Assembly (NCBI GenBank): GCA_947588845.1
Contig: CANQAR010000018.1
Coordinates: 1-46,862 of the forward strand
Source: an uncultured Lachnospiraceae bacterium
GTDB taxonomy: Bacteria; Bacillota; Clostridia; Lachnospirales; Lachnospiraceae
Direction of reading: 5' to 3'
Length of the DNA: 46,862 nucleotides
The translations under genes and the position numbers were made by a program. This document shows, one piece after another, positions 26,626 to 34,334 of the stretch (position 1 is the stretch's first letter; each line of letters starts with the position of its first letter). The notes beneath the pieces were generated by a model that did not search any database, had not been told where the DNA came from, and saw only the letters and a list, made by a program, of their open reading frames with translations.

Positions 26626-28182
26626 TCAGTCCTCGTAAAAACGCAGATCCTTCCACGTATCCATCAGTGCCGTCCTGTCAACCTTCTCCGTCCTAGTCTC
26701 GCGGTCATAGATACGGATCTCACAGTCATGTCCCGCATAGCGCGGCCACGCGGCATTCGGCTCGCCGGTCTTCGTAAAGCGGACCCAGTCGCCGTGCATC
26801 TCATTGATGATGCCGTCCACCATGGCTTCATCCTCCCCGTCATAGATAAAACGGCTAAAGTGGAAGTCCTTGTTCGCAAACATGGTCGGCAGGTCAAACG
26901 CATGGGAGCACAGAAGGCCGCTCGCCTCGCCCGACTTTGTCACCAGATCGTAGCGGTACATCCACACATCGTCCGTGTGGAGCTTCTGTCCGTCCGCCAC
27001 CTTGATCGCCGGCATCTGGAATGCGTAATCCGTCGCAAAGTTGATAAACGGCACGCCGACTTTATCCTTCGTCTCATCGGAGGATGCCGACAGATCCGCC
27101 GCGCTGAATTTATTCTGATTGTCCAGCTTTTTCAGATATGCGTCTGCATTCGGATGATAATAGCGGATGATATCCGAAAATGCTTCGATATTTCCGTTCT
27201 TCTCAAACATGTCCGCGATCATCGCCCAGCTGTTCGGGAAACCAGTGTTCTCCGGATGCACAAATGTCGTCCCCTCATGCGCGTTCGTCCCGATGATCAG
27301 ACGGATGCCCTCTGCGCTGCCGTTCCGGATCGCGTCGATCGGACGCACTGGCAGCAGATCATCCTGGATCGGTCCCGGCAGGAACATGCCCGGATTGCGG
27401 TACTGATGATGCAGAGCGACATACGTATTTCCTTTCTGGAACGTGAACGGATCATCGGTGCGCAGCTTCGGCAGATCAGCCTCCGTCCAGCCCATCCCCT
27501 CGATAAACAGCTCCACATTGCGGCGCGCCATCTCATGCGTCATAACGCAGTTGGGCAGTCCGCTCTGGGCAATCGCCTGCTGGAAAGTCCCTTTCACGGA
27601 CGGGCAGGCAAGCATGTTCACGACAGAAGCGCCTCCCGCCGACTCTCCGCAGATCGTGACGCAATCCGGATCTCCGCCAAACGCGGCGATATTCTCATGG
27701 ATCCACTGCATGGCAAGGATCTGATCGGACAGTCCGCAGTTGCTCTCCAGGTCCTCACAGCCGGGGAAAGTCGAGAAATCATAAAATCCCAGAACATTCA
27801 GCCGGTACTGGAACGCAGCGTAGACAATTCCTTCCTCGGCAAATGTGCGTCCGTTGTACAGCGGCACATTGCAGGCTCCCGTGTTGTAGCCGCCCCCATG
27901 AATGTAGACGAAAACCGGCAGCTTCTCTCCTTTTTCGGGACGCTGAATGTTGATCGTCAGACAATCCTCGCTTCCTTTCAGCTGTCCCTCGTCGAACTGA
28001 ACCGACTCCGGCCCGTATTCTTTTGCGTCAAAAACCCCCTCCCATGATATGGGGCGCGCCCTCTTAAAGCGAAGCTCCCCTACCGGAGGCTGCGCATATG
28101 GGATACCAAGATATTCCACAAGGCCGTCCCTGAGATATCCTTTCACCTTCCCACTTGTCGTTTCCACAATATATTCGCTCAT
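26626..28182 (-). CDS. Type-B carboxylesterase
   Basis: A 518-aa alpha/beta hydrolase of the carboxylesterase B family. It shows the opening VETTSGKVKGYLRDGLVEYLGIPYAQPPVGELRFK, EDCLTINI at residues 72-79, oxyanion HGGG at 95-98 and nucleophile S181 in GESAGG; an EGTTF segment and a C-terminal SHAFDLP supply the likely acid and histidine. No signal peptide is present, so it acts inside the cell. Such enzymes hydrolyse esters of short acids and of aromatic acids. It follows the clan-A hydrolase by 254 nt in the same direction. The start has AAGGAGA 6-7 nt upstream. Confidence 0.9.
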   Translation of the reverse strand: MSEYIVETTSGKVKGYLRDGLVEYLGIPYAQPPVGELRFKRARPISWEGVFDAKEYGPESVQFDEGQLKGSEDCLTINIQRPEKGEKLPVFVYIHGGGYNTGACNVPLYNGRTFAEEGIVYAAFQYRLNVLGFYDFSTFPGCEDLESNCGLSDQILAMQWIHENIAAFGGDPDCVTICGESAGGASVVNMLACPSVKGTFQQAIAQSGLPNCVMTHEMARRNVELFIEGMGWTEADLPKLRTDDPFTFQKGNTYVALHHQYRNPGMFLPGPIQDDLLPVRPIDAIRNGSAEGIRLIIGTNAHEGTTFVHPENTGFPNSWAMIADMFEKNGNIEAFSDIIRYYHPNADAYLKKLDNQNKFSAADLSASSDETKDKVGVPFINFATDYAFQMPAIKVADGQKLHTDDVWMYRYDLVTKSGEASGLLCSHAFDLPTMFANKDFHFSRFIYDGEDEAMVDGIINEMHGDWVRFTKTGEPNAAWPRYAGHDCEIRIYDRETRTEKVDRTALMDTWKDLRFYED

Positions 28183-28273
28183 TTTTCCGTCTCCTTTTCC
28201 TTTTTCCGCAGAGCTCCGGAATTTCCTCAGTTTTCCCTTTTCTCCGCAGAAACATAAATTCCTGCTGCTTCTT

Positions 28274-28398
28274 TTTTCACTGCCATGATCTGCAGTCTAC
28301 GGTTCTTTCTCCTTTCACAAAAATCTCCAGATCATCCGATGTTTTCCTTTCTCATTTTGCTTTTCTCTGCCAAAATCTGCAGCTCCCGATTCTTCTCC
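28274..28398. repeat. Imperfect direct repeats in the carboxylesterase leader
   Basis: Two copies of about 38 nt, at 28274-28312 and 28361-28398. On the minus strand each reads GGAGAA-GAA..., CTGCAGAT, TGGCAG, GAAAA, with local differences. They sit in the 254-nt gap before the carboxylesterase, which is purine-rich and has several Shine-Dalgarno-like GGAG tracts. No gene is seen in the gap. Confidence 0.5.
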
Positions 28399-28436
28399 TT
28401 TTGAAAAATTTTGGACCATCTGCTGTTTTTTCTCCT

Positions 28437-29651
28437 TTATGGAAGTCTTGGTGTCTCGCAGACCTTCCTTCCCAGCTCACGCAGATCCGCGGTACTCCCC
28501 GTCATCTCCTGAATGGCGAAAGCCCTCTTTCTCGGCTGGCAACCGTCGCACGGCTCCGTGAACAAGCCAAAATAGACCTCCGTCAGTCCGCCGATCTGAT
28601 TGCTCTCGATACCGTCCCGCTCCAGCATGGCTTTCTCACACAGCAGGCGGAAATTATGTACCGTCCGCACGTTGTTCATATTCCACGCCATCTCCAGAAT
28701 CTTCTTGTTGTAATAGGCGTACCGTTCTTCCCATTCAGGATTTCCGCAGTCCGTGAATCCAGTCTCGGTCATGATGATCTCCTTGTGCCCATCGCCGTAT
28801 TTTTTCATCACCTTGTACACAGAATCTCCGAACGCCCTCCAGAGGCTGTCCGGCTCGTCCACGTCAAGGAAAAGATCATAGTCCCCGTCTACAACCTTAT
28901 TTGTAAATACGTACGGATGCCACGCCACGATATCAAAATAATCATCCGTGTTGTCTGACCAGAATTTTCCGGATTTAATACGGCTGTATAATTTGTCAAG
29001 TGTCCACGCCGCTCCGAACATAACCGGGAGATAATCCGGCATGTCTCCGCCCAACGTCGGCGTGCTCAGCGCCGGCGAGAAGGAAGCCACCTTCGCATTC
29101 GGATTTCCCCTGCGCACTCCTTTCGCCGAAAAATACTGGAGATCCACCGCGATATCCATCTTCTCGTCCGCCGTGAACGGATGGCTCATATCACTGTCCA
29201 GAAATCCGTCCGGATGCAGGAACGCGTTCAGATTCCACTCATTACCTACCTCCCAGATCGCCACCTGCGGGAACAGCTTCGCCATCGTGCACCACGACTC
29301 CTCAAGCATTTCCAGTGTCTTCATGTAAGCGCTTCCTGGGGTCAGATCCCTCGCCGGAACCGCATGGCCTTTTCTCTGCCTGCACCCCTCAGGCAGAAAC
29401 CACTCATGGCTCATGCCGGTAACCTCGATGTCGAGCTCTGCCGCGCGGTCTAAAAGCTCCTGGTGCCTCTTTACAGCCTTCTCATTCGGCGTCGCCGGAT
29501 CAATCAGGATATCCGTGATGTGCATCCAGGAACGGTACGCATTGCACCCCATTCCCTTGATCAGATCCAGGTAAGCGGCAGCCGGAATCTTCGTATCCTC
29601 TTCCCTCTGGATCAATGGTTCTCCTACTCCATAAAAACGTTCATGTGCCAA
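28437..29651 (-). CDS. Clan-A (TIM-barrel) glycoside hydrolase
   Basis: A 404-aa protein without signal peptide. The layout is that of clan GH-A: acid/base E138 in WEVGNEWN and nucleophile E296 in IIMTETGF, with AWHPYV near 244 and NAYRSWMHITD near 37-47. I cannot place it in a numbered family with confidence; GH5- or GH39-like is possible. The start codon is TTG, preceded by AAGGAGG at 8 nt; no in-frame ATG is near. The promoter carries the box shared with the symporter, and the AraC regulator gene lies directly upstream. It likely cleaves an imported glycoside in the cytoplasm. Confidence 0.75.
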   Translation of the reverse strand: MAHERFYGVGEPLIQREEDTKIPAAAYLDLIKGMGCNAYRSWMHITDILIDPATPNEKAVKRHQELLDRAAELDIEVTGMSHEWFLPEGCRQRKGHAVPARDLTPGSAYMKTLEMLEESWCTMAKLFPQVAIWEVGNEWNLNAFLHPDGFLDSDMSHPFTADEKMDIAVDLQYFSAKGVRRGNPNAKVASFSPALSTPTLGGDMPDYLPVMFGAAWTLDKLYSRIKSGKFWSDNTDDYFDIVAWHPYVFTNKVVDGDYDLFLDVDEPDSLWRAFGDSVYKVMKKYGDGHKEIIMTETGFTDCGNPEWEERYAYYNKKILEMAWNMNNVRTVHNFRLLCEKAMLERDGIESNQIGGLTEVYFGLFTEPCDGCQPRKRAFAIQEMTGSTADLRELGRKVCETPRLP

Positions 29652-29767
29652 AATGAAAACCTCCTTCTTCCTTTTCCATACTTTTTAATCGGTAGCTTTA
29701 TCGCTCTCTGCTTCATGCCGCAGACATGAGATGGCTCATCGTCCGCAGAACTTGTTTCTGTATGTCC

Positions 29768-29830
29768 ATTATAGAAAATTCCCTCCCGTCAAAAAAGGGA
29801 AAATCCTACCTGGACTTTCCCTTTTCCGAC
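29768..29830 (-). promoter_or_regulatory. Clan-A hydrolase promoter with a candidate AraC-type operator
   Basis: Minus strand GTCGGAAAA, 10 nt, AGGTAGGA, 30 nt, TATAAT (-10); the only TTGACG is 13 nt from the -10, too close to be a normal -35. The arrangement is identical to 26544-26606. The remainder of the 388-nt gap to the regulator gene, 29831-30039, shows no gene. Confidence 0.65.
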
Positions 29831-30039
29831 TTTCCCTGTTGTTTTTCCACATTCGGCGGCAGTTCTTCTTGTCACTATCCCCGGAATTTCCACTCAAAAT
29901 GATCGCTGTTTGTTTCCAATCAGCGGCGTTTCACAATGTCCCCCTCTTTTCCACCACCTCAGACATGCTGCAGTTCTCTCCAACACAACTTCTGTCTGCC
30001 ATGTCAGCGACACACACAAGTCTCTGCACATACTTATCC

Positions 30040-31632
30040 TTACGGCACAACCCCCGTCCTCTGCCGGAACGACTGCGGTGACTCCTCAAACTGCTTTTTA
30101 AAGGCCCTGTTGAAACTCGTATAATTGTAATAACCCACCTGATACGCGACCTCCGTGATCGGCAGATCCGTGGATTCCAGAAGCAGCCTTGCATGCTCCA
30201 TCCGGCATGCGACGATATAGCTCTTGACGGAAACATTCATCTTCCTCCGGAATATGCGCGTCAGATAATCCTGATTAAAATGAACATTGTCCGCGATCTC
30301 CTGCATCTCCAGCGCGTCCGAAAGGTGATCCCTTATATATTTCACGGTCGCCTCCACCGGGTCCAGATCCATGTCGTCGCTCTTTGCCATCTCCTCCAGC
30401 TGGCCCAGCGAACAGTCAATCCACCGTTTCATGCTCTGTATATTTCTTGTCGCGTTCTCAAAGCAGTCGGCATGCTCCGGCTTCTCCGTCAGGCGGCTCA
30501 GCACGATCTTATGCTCCTGCGCGTATTTCGACAGCATTTCCAGATACCGGGTATGGAAATAATAAAACTGCCGCTTATTCAGTCCGCCGCCCACGTCCAG
30601 CTCGTCAAGATAGTCAAAGAGATCCTGACGCACTTTCAGAATCTTTCCTCCGCAGAGAATCTGCGCCCATCTTCCAAACTTATCGCCTGCTCCAAAATCC
30701 AGACGCACCAGATTCTCCGCCTCCGTATAGAGAACGACGCCGTGATCCTCCAGATGCTGGCTGTCCATAAACAGCAGGCTCTCCATCTCTTCCGCCACAT
30801 CCTCGATGGAAACTGTCTTCCCCACATATGCAATCAGCTTTACATCCGCGTATTTCCGGATCATTTTCGTATACTGAACGGCAAATTTCCTGCACAGTTC
30901 AAAAATACCGCTGCCGTCCATAGCACCGCAGATCGCGATCTGCGATCTCTCGCCAAACTGTATCACATCCTGCCAGTCCGCCGCTTCCGACACCGTCATC
31001 TCAAACAGCTCCTGCGCGACATTGTGGATCACAAACCGGTCCAGCCGCCCGTACTCCTCGGCACGCCAGGTTCTCACCATCAGAAGCACCACGCCGAACG
31101 ACCAGTCCGGATTGATGCTCAGATGAAGTTTTTCAATCTGATGCTCAATCGCCTCGCGCTCGGAGGACGTATTCTCATAAAACAAATCTTTCCAGAAATC
31201 CCTTGCGATCCGCCGCTCGTTCGCCTCATACACACGGATTTTCGCGCGCATATTCTGGTATTCACGCCGTTCACGGATTACCTTTTCAAAAATCTCCCGC
31301 AACTTCCCAGCTTCCAGAGGTTTCAGAAGAAATCCTTTTCCTCCAAGCTCCATCGCCTGCTGCACGCTGGAAAAATCCGCACGACTGCTCATAAAGATGC
31401 AGGCCGTATCCAGCCTTTCCTCCCGAATCCATCGGACAAGCTCCAGCCCCGAACCGTCCGGCAGCTCGACACTTACAAGCAGAATATCAATGCCCTGTCT
31501 TAAAATCAGAACTTTCGCCTCTTCCAGATCCACCGCACCAAAACACCGACTGATCCCCATATCCGGCAGTTTCAGCATGGCTTCTGTCTCCTGTATCGCA
31601 CTTCTCTCATTCTCTACAATCAAAAGATTCAT
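30040..31632 (-). CDS. YesN-type AraC regulator with a degenerate receiver domain
   Basis: A 530-aa protein. Residues 1-120 form a CheY-like receiver, about 130-400 are the variable YesN middle region, and about 425-525 hold a double AraC helix-turn-helix (LEMQEIADNVHFNQDYLTRIFRRKMNVSVKSYI, then ITEVAYQVGYYNYTSFNRAFKKQF). In the receiver, the phospho-acceptor position is Ser54 (ILLVSVELP, where the family has D) and the acidic pocket reads ENE; S82 or S83 and K104 are kept. It therefore probably does not respond to Asp phosphorylation, and no histidine kinase gene is adjacent. It is encoded directly upstream of the clan-A hydrolase and is the candidate activator of the shared box. Confidence 0.9.
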   Translation of the reverse strand: MNLLIVENERSAIQETEAMLKLPDMGISRCFGAVDLEEAKVLILRQGIDILLVSVELPDGSGLELVRWIREERLDTACIFMSSRADFSSVQQAMELGGKGFLLKPLEAGKLREIFEKVIRERREYQNMRAKIRVYEANERRIARDFWKDLFYENTSSEREAIEHQIEKLHLSINPDWSFGVVLLMVRTWRAEEYGRLDRFVIHNVAQELFEMTVSEAADWQDVIQFGERSQIAICGAMDGSGIFELCRKFAVQYTKMIRKYADVKLIAYVGKTVSIEDVAEEMESLLFMDSQHLEDHGVVLYTEAENLVRLDFGAGDKFGRWAQILCGGKILKVRQDLFDYLDELDVGGGLNKRQFYYFHTRYLEMLSKYAQEHKIVLSRLTEKPEHADCFENATRNIQSMKRWIDCSLGQLEEMAKSDDMDLDPVEATVKYIRDHLSDALEMQEIADNVHFNQDYLTRIFRRKMNVSVKSYIVACRMEHARLLLESTDLPITEVAYQVGYYNYTSFNRAFKKQFEESPQSFRQRTGVVP

Positions 31633-31705
31633 ATGTCCCTACCTGTCCTGTGGAAGTTGCTTTCACTGCCCGCCCACGTCACGCCCGGAAAATTCTGCAT
31701 TCTTC

Positions 31706-32185
31706 TCATAATTTGGAATTAGCAACAAACTCTATTTTTAATTCCATTCCCATTCCTTCAGCCAGCCTTTTTAATGTTAATAAGGATGGATTCGCAATTC
31801 CTCTCTCTATTTTACTAATATCAGACTGATAAATTCCAGTAATTTCAGAAAGCTGCTTTTGTGTCATTCCGGATAATCCCCTTGCGTTAAGAAGATTTTC
31901 TGCTAAATGATAAGAAACATCCATTTTGTGAATAATCCCGGTATCATTTCCAAATTCCCATATATCTTCTGCGTCTAAATCTAATTCATCATTCCAGGAA
32001 ATCCCATATCCTCCCGGATCAACCATAACTTGCTTAAATAGGTCAGGATTATTTTCAAAAACTTTGAACTGGGGAAACAACTTATATAGATTACGAATGT
32101 CATATGTTTTCTCTACACCATTTTGAAATAAAGCACGGATCACAAAATTTTTTAACGGTGTTACTTCTTTGATTCTGTGGAACAT
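31706..32185 (-). CDS. DUF2442 domain fused to an XRE helix-turn-helix
   Basis: A 159-aa protein. Residues 1-80 match the DUF2442 pattern (KEVTPLKNFVIRALFQNGVEKTYDIRNL, then NDELDLDAEDIWEFG) and about 95-155 form an XRE/Cro helix-turn-helix (MTQKQLSEITGIYQSDISKIERGIANPSLLTLKRLAEGM). Such proteins are often the antitoxin or autorepressor of small two-gene modules. The start at 32185 has GGGGGAG 6 nt upstream. A 17-codon open frame lies just upstream in place of the expected toxin-sized partner. A consensus promoter overlapped by a 20-bp palindrome precedes them, suggesting autorepression. Base composition is AT-richer than the neighbours, hinting at transfer. Confidence 0.85.
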   Translation of the reverse strand: MFHRIKEVTPLKNFVIRALFQNGVEKTYDIRNLYKLFPQFKVFENNPDLFKQVMVDPGGYGISWNDELDLDAEDIWEFGNDTGIIHKMDVSYHLAENLLNARGLSGMTQKQLSEITGIYQSDISKIERGIANPSLLTLKRLAEGMGMELKIEFVANSKL

Positions 32186-32202
32186 ATTTTTCTCCCCCTT
32201 TC

Positions 32203-32256
32203 TCACTCTACAGGCGGAAGAACCTCAAATTGCTGCGTTTCCCACATTGCAATCAT
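32203..32256 (-). CDS. 17-residue small open frame ahead of the DUF2442-XRE gene
   Basis: It reads MIAMWETQQFEVLPPVE and then stops. It has AGGAGG 8 nt upstream of its ATG and is the first frame after the consensus promoter. It ends 17 nt before the XRE gene. It may be a leader peptide or the remnant of a deleted partner gene. I recognise no homologue. Confidence 0.4.
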   Translation of the reverse strand: MIAMWETQQFEVLPPVE

Positions 32257-32281
32257 AATTTCGTCCTCCTATTTTAATAGC

Positions 32282-32310
32282 ATTATATAGGATATATCCT
32301 ATATTGTCAA
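32282..32310 (-). promoter_or_regulatory. Consensus promoter with a palindromic operator (DUF2442-XRE)
   Basis: Minus strand TTGACA-N17-TATAAT. A perfect 20-bp palindrome with half-site ATATAGGATA fills the spacer and enters the -10 (32285-32304). A repressor bound there would block RNA polymerase, and the XRE protein encoded downstream is the natural candidate. Confidence 0.8.
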
Positions 32311-32392
32311 CGTCAATCCTGCTGTGGAACACGCTGTCAGCGCAACAATTGCAAAAAGAATGAATCAGGGAAAGCAAATTAACCTAACATGA
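32306..32392 (+). pseudogene. Possible 3' remnant of a gene
   Basis: A plus-strand frame that lacks any start reads VNVNPAVEHAVSATIAKRMNQ then GKQINLT and stops. The composition and ending resemble the C-terminus of a Gfo/Idh/MocA-type oxidoreductase. It starts within the XRE promoter and abuts the end of AAA-ATPase paralogue 4, so it may be the truncated edge of a gene removed by insertion. Weakly supported. Confidence 0.25.
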
Positions 32393-32404
32393 TCCACAAG
32401 CCGC

Positions 32405-34093
32405 TCACGCAAGCATCACCCGGCACCGCTTCTTATAGCACGCAATCCCGTACTTCAGGATATTCTCCACCCCGTCATCCTCAAGATCGTCCTCATATCC
32501 GGTATGCTCGATCTGCCTCAGTGCTTCCCTGCACGCCGCCTCCAGATCCCCGTCATGCGCGTACTTCACCTCGATGATGATCCCCATATCACCTGTGTCC
32601 GGCTCTGCGAGGATGTCCGCGTAACCTTCTCCCATCTCACGGTTGGACGTGACGCTCCACCGGCTCTTCACTCTCAGGATCCCAAGCAGCACCCCTTGAT
32701 AGAAATTCTCCTTCATTTCCTTCCTTACGGCTGTGTCGCGGATGCTGATCGTCCTTCTCAGGTATTTCGTGAAGATCCTCTCCACATTCTCCGCCTCTCC
32801 GTTTTGCAGCGCTTCACAGAACCGGTTCAGCGTCTCCCCGTCTTCCCTCACGTTCTCCTTGAAATATTCCATAATCTGCGTCACAAAGATATCGCGCACC
32901 GCCAGGTTGGGGATTGCCAGCTTCATCTGTCTCCCCTCTGCTTTCCCTCTCTGTGTCAGATAACCTGTGGTAAAGAGCAGGCTCCAGATGTTGTCGACCG
33001 TCTGATAGATTTCCGGATACGTCAGTTCCTGATGAATCTCCTTTGTAACTGTTTCCCCTGCCACCAGGCGCTCGATCTCCCGTTTGAGCATCGCCGCGTT
33101 TCCCGTTTCCCGGATGAACCGCTTCACCGCGTCGTTGCTGCTCGTGTTGATCCAGTAGTTCTCCGGTTGCGCGTCCGGCCTGCTCCGAACCCGGTCACAG
33201 TGGTTCAGCACATCCCACGGGCAGTACACCTCCACATTCCCAAACTGGTAGCCGTCATACCAGGTCTTTATCTCCTCATAATGATCCTCTATGTCATAAT
33301 ATGCGATGAGTGCTCTTACTTCTTTGTCCGTAAATCCGAAATATTCGTCAAAACGCTCATCCGCGACCGACAACACTTTCAGGTTGTTCAGCCCGGTAAA
33401 GATGCTCTCCTTCGAGATCCGAAGGCATCCGGTCAGAACCGCGAACTTCAGGCTGCTGTTCGTCTTCAGCGCCTGCCCCAGCAAGCTGCGGATCAGGGAG
33501 ATCATCTGGTCATAATAGCCGTTCGCGTGAGCTTTCGCCAGAGGGACGTCGTACTCATCGATCAGCAGGATCACTTTTGTACCGTAATGCTTCTCCAGCA
33601 GTCTTGACAGCAACTTCAGACTGCTGCCCGCCAGACCCTCATCCATTTTTTTGTCAAGGAGATCTTTGTATTCTGCTTTATCATGCTCATTCAGCTTCTC
33701 ACTTTCCAGAAGGAAATAAAACTTCGCGGCGGCATCCATGATAATCCGGGCTGTCATCTGATATGCCGTCTCCCAGGTACGCGCATCGATTCCTTTCAGA
33801 GAAATAGAGACAACCGGATATTTCCCCATGTATTCCTCACAAAGCGCCTTCTCCTCTGCGATCTCCAGCCCTTCAAAAATGCTTTTATCCCCGTCCAGGG
33901 AGAAAAAATGCTCCAGCATGCTCATGTTCAACGTCTTCCCGAACCGCCGCGGACGAGTGAACAGGTTCACTTTCCCCCAGTTGTTAAGAAGATCCCGGAT
34001 CAGTCCGGTTTTGTCAACGTAGTAAAAATCTTCCGAACGAAGTTCTTCAAAATCTTCAATCCCGATCGGAAGTTTCTTTCTGGACATTTTCAC
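32405..34093 (-). CDS. AAA-ATPase-like/PD-(D/E)XK nuclease domain protein, paralogue 4
   Basis: 562 aa, starting at a GTG with AAAGGGG about 8 nt upstream; the ATG two codons later is an alternative. It opens RKKLPIGIEDFEELRSEDFYYVDKT, with Walker A RPRRFGKT, Walker B VILLIDEYDVP, LTGCLRISKESIFTGLNNL in mid-protein and an intact C-terminal core GYADI...IIIEVKYA. It is closest to paralogues 1 and 3. It lies apart from them, between the DUF2442-XRE gene and the sugar island, with its own promoter. Function unknown. Confidence 0.88.
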   Translation of the reverse strand: MKMSRKKLPIGIEDFEELRSEDFYYVDKTGLIRDLLNNWGKVNLFTRPRRFGKTLNMSMLEHFFSLDGDKSIFEGLEIAEEKALCEEYMGKYPVVSISLKGIDARTWETAYQMTARIIMDAAAKFYFLLESEKLNEHDKAEYKDLLDKKMDEGLAGSSLKLLSRLLEKHYGTKVILLIDEYDVPLAKAHANGYYDQMISLIRSLLGQALKTNSSLKFAVLTGCLRISKESIFTGLNNLKVLSVADERFDEYFGFTDKEVRALIAYYDIEDHYEEIKTWYDGYQFGNVEVYCPWDVLNHCDRVRSRPDAQPENYWINTSSNDAVKRFIRETGNAAMLKREIERLVAGETVTKEIHQELTYPEIYQTVDNIWSLLFTTGYLTQRGKAEGRQMKLAIPNLAVRDIFVTQIMEYFKENVREDGETLNRFCEALQNGEAENVERIFTKYLRRTISIRDTAVRKEMKENFYQGVLLGILRVKSRWSVTSNREMGEGYADILAEPDTGDMGIIIEVKYAHDGDLEAACREALRQIEHTGYEDDLEDDGVENILKYGIACYKKRCRVMLA

Positions 34094-34138
34094 TTTGCCA
34101 CGCCCCTTTCATTCCTCATGCTTTTCCTCTCTGAAAAT

Positions 34139-34167
34139 ACTATATCCTGTTTTTTCTTCTAAAGCAA
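34139..34167 (-). promoter_or_regulatory. Promoter of AAA-ATPase paralogue 4
   Basis: Minus strand TTGCTT, 17-nt spacer, TATAGT, about 45 nt before the start codon. It lacks the spacer sequence shared by the promoters of paralogues 1 and 3. Confidence 0.55.
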
Positions 34168-34209
34168 TATTCTTGTTTAAGCATAGCAATGCGGAAATCA
34201 ATGTTACTT

Positions 34210-34250
34210 GTTCACTCCCTTGCAGGTCGTGAACGTAACAGCGCTTCGCG
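34210..34250. repeat. Type C hairpin repeat, copy 2
   Basis: GTTCAC and GTGAAC arms around TCCCTTGCAGGTC, followed by GTAACAGCGCTTC. It matches the module at 5531 with few differences. Confidence 0.55.
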
Positions 34251-34266
34251 ATGCACAGAAATGAAA

Positions 34267-34317
34267 ATATCCCGCAGGATTCAGGGTTTTTAAAGTCCCT
34301 GGATCGTCACGGGATAT
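34267..34317 (-). terminator. Terminator after the ribokinase-like gene
   Basis: Outer arms ATATCCCG/CGGGATAT enclose an inner CAGGG/CCCTG stem. On the minus strand the element is followed by ATTTTCATTTC, 18 nt after the kinase stop codon. The inner part recurs at 17380-17424 without the left outer arm. Confidence 0.6.
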
Positions 34318-34334
34318 CTCTTTCGAACGTTTGT

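Noticed and set aside
26533-28047. A 504-aa plus-strand open frame antisense to the carboxylesterase
   Set aside because: It mirrors a clear carboxylesterase gene, has no ribosome binding site and reads as low-sense His/Arg-rich protein. The same applies to the long plus-strand frames at 757-2058, 4007-5029, 7737-8588, 22011-22934, 30193-31503 and 32504-33607.
31637-31644. Third copy of the AGGTAGGA box at the AraC regulator start
   Set aside because: Only part of one half-site matches (AGGTAGGG), the GTCGGAAAA block is absent, and the position is that of the ribosome binding site.
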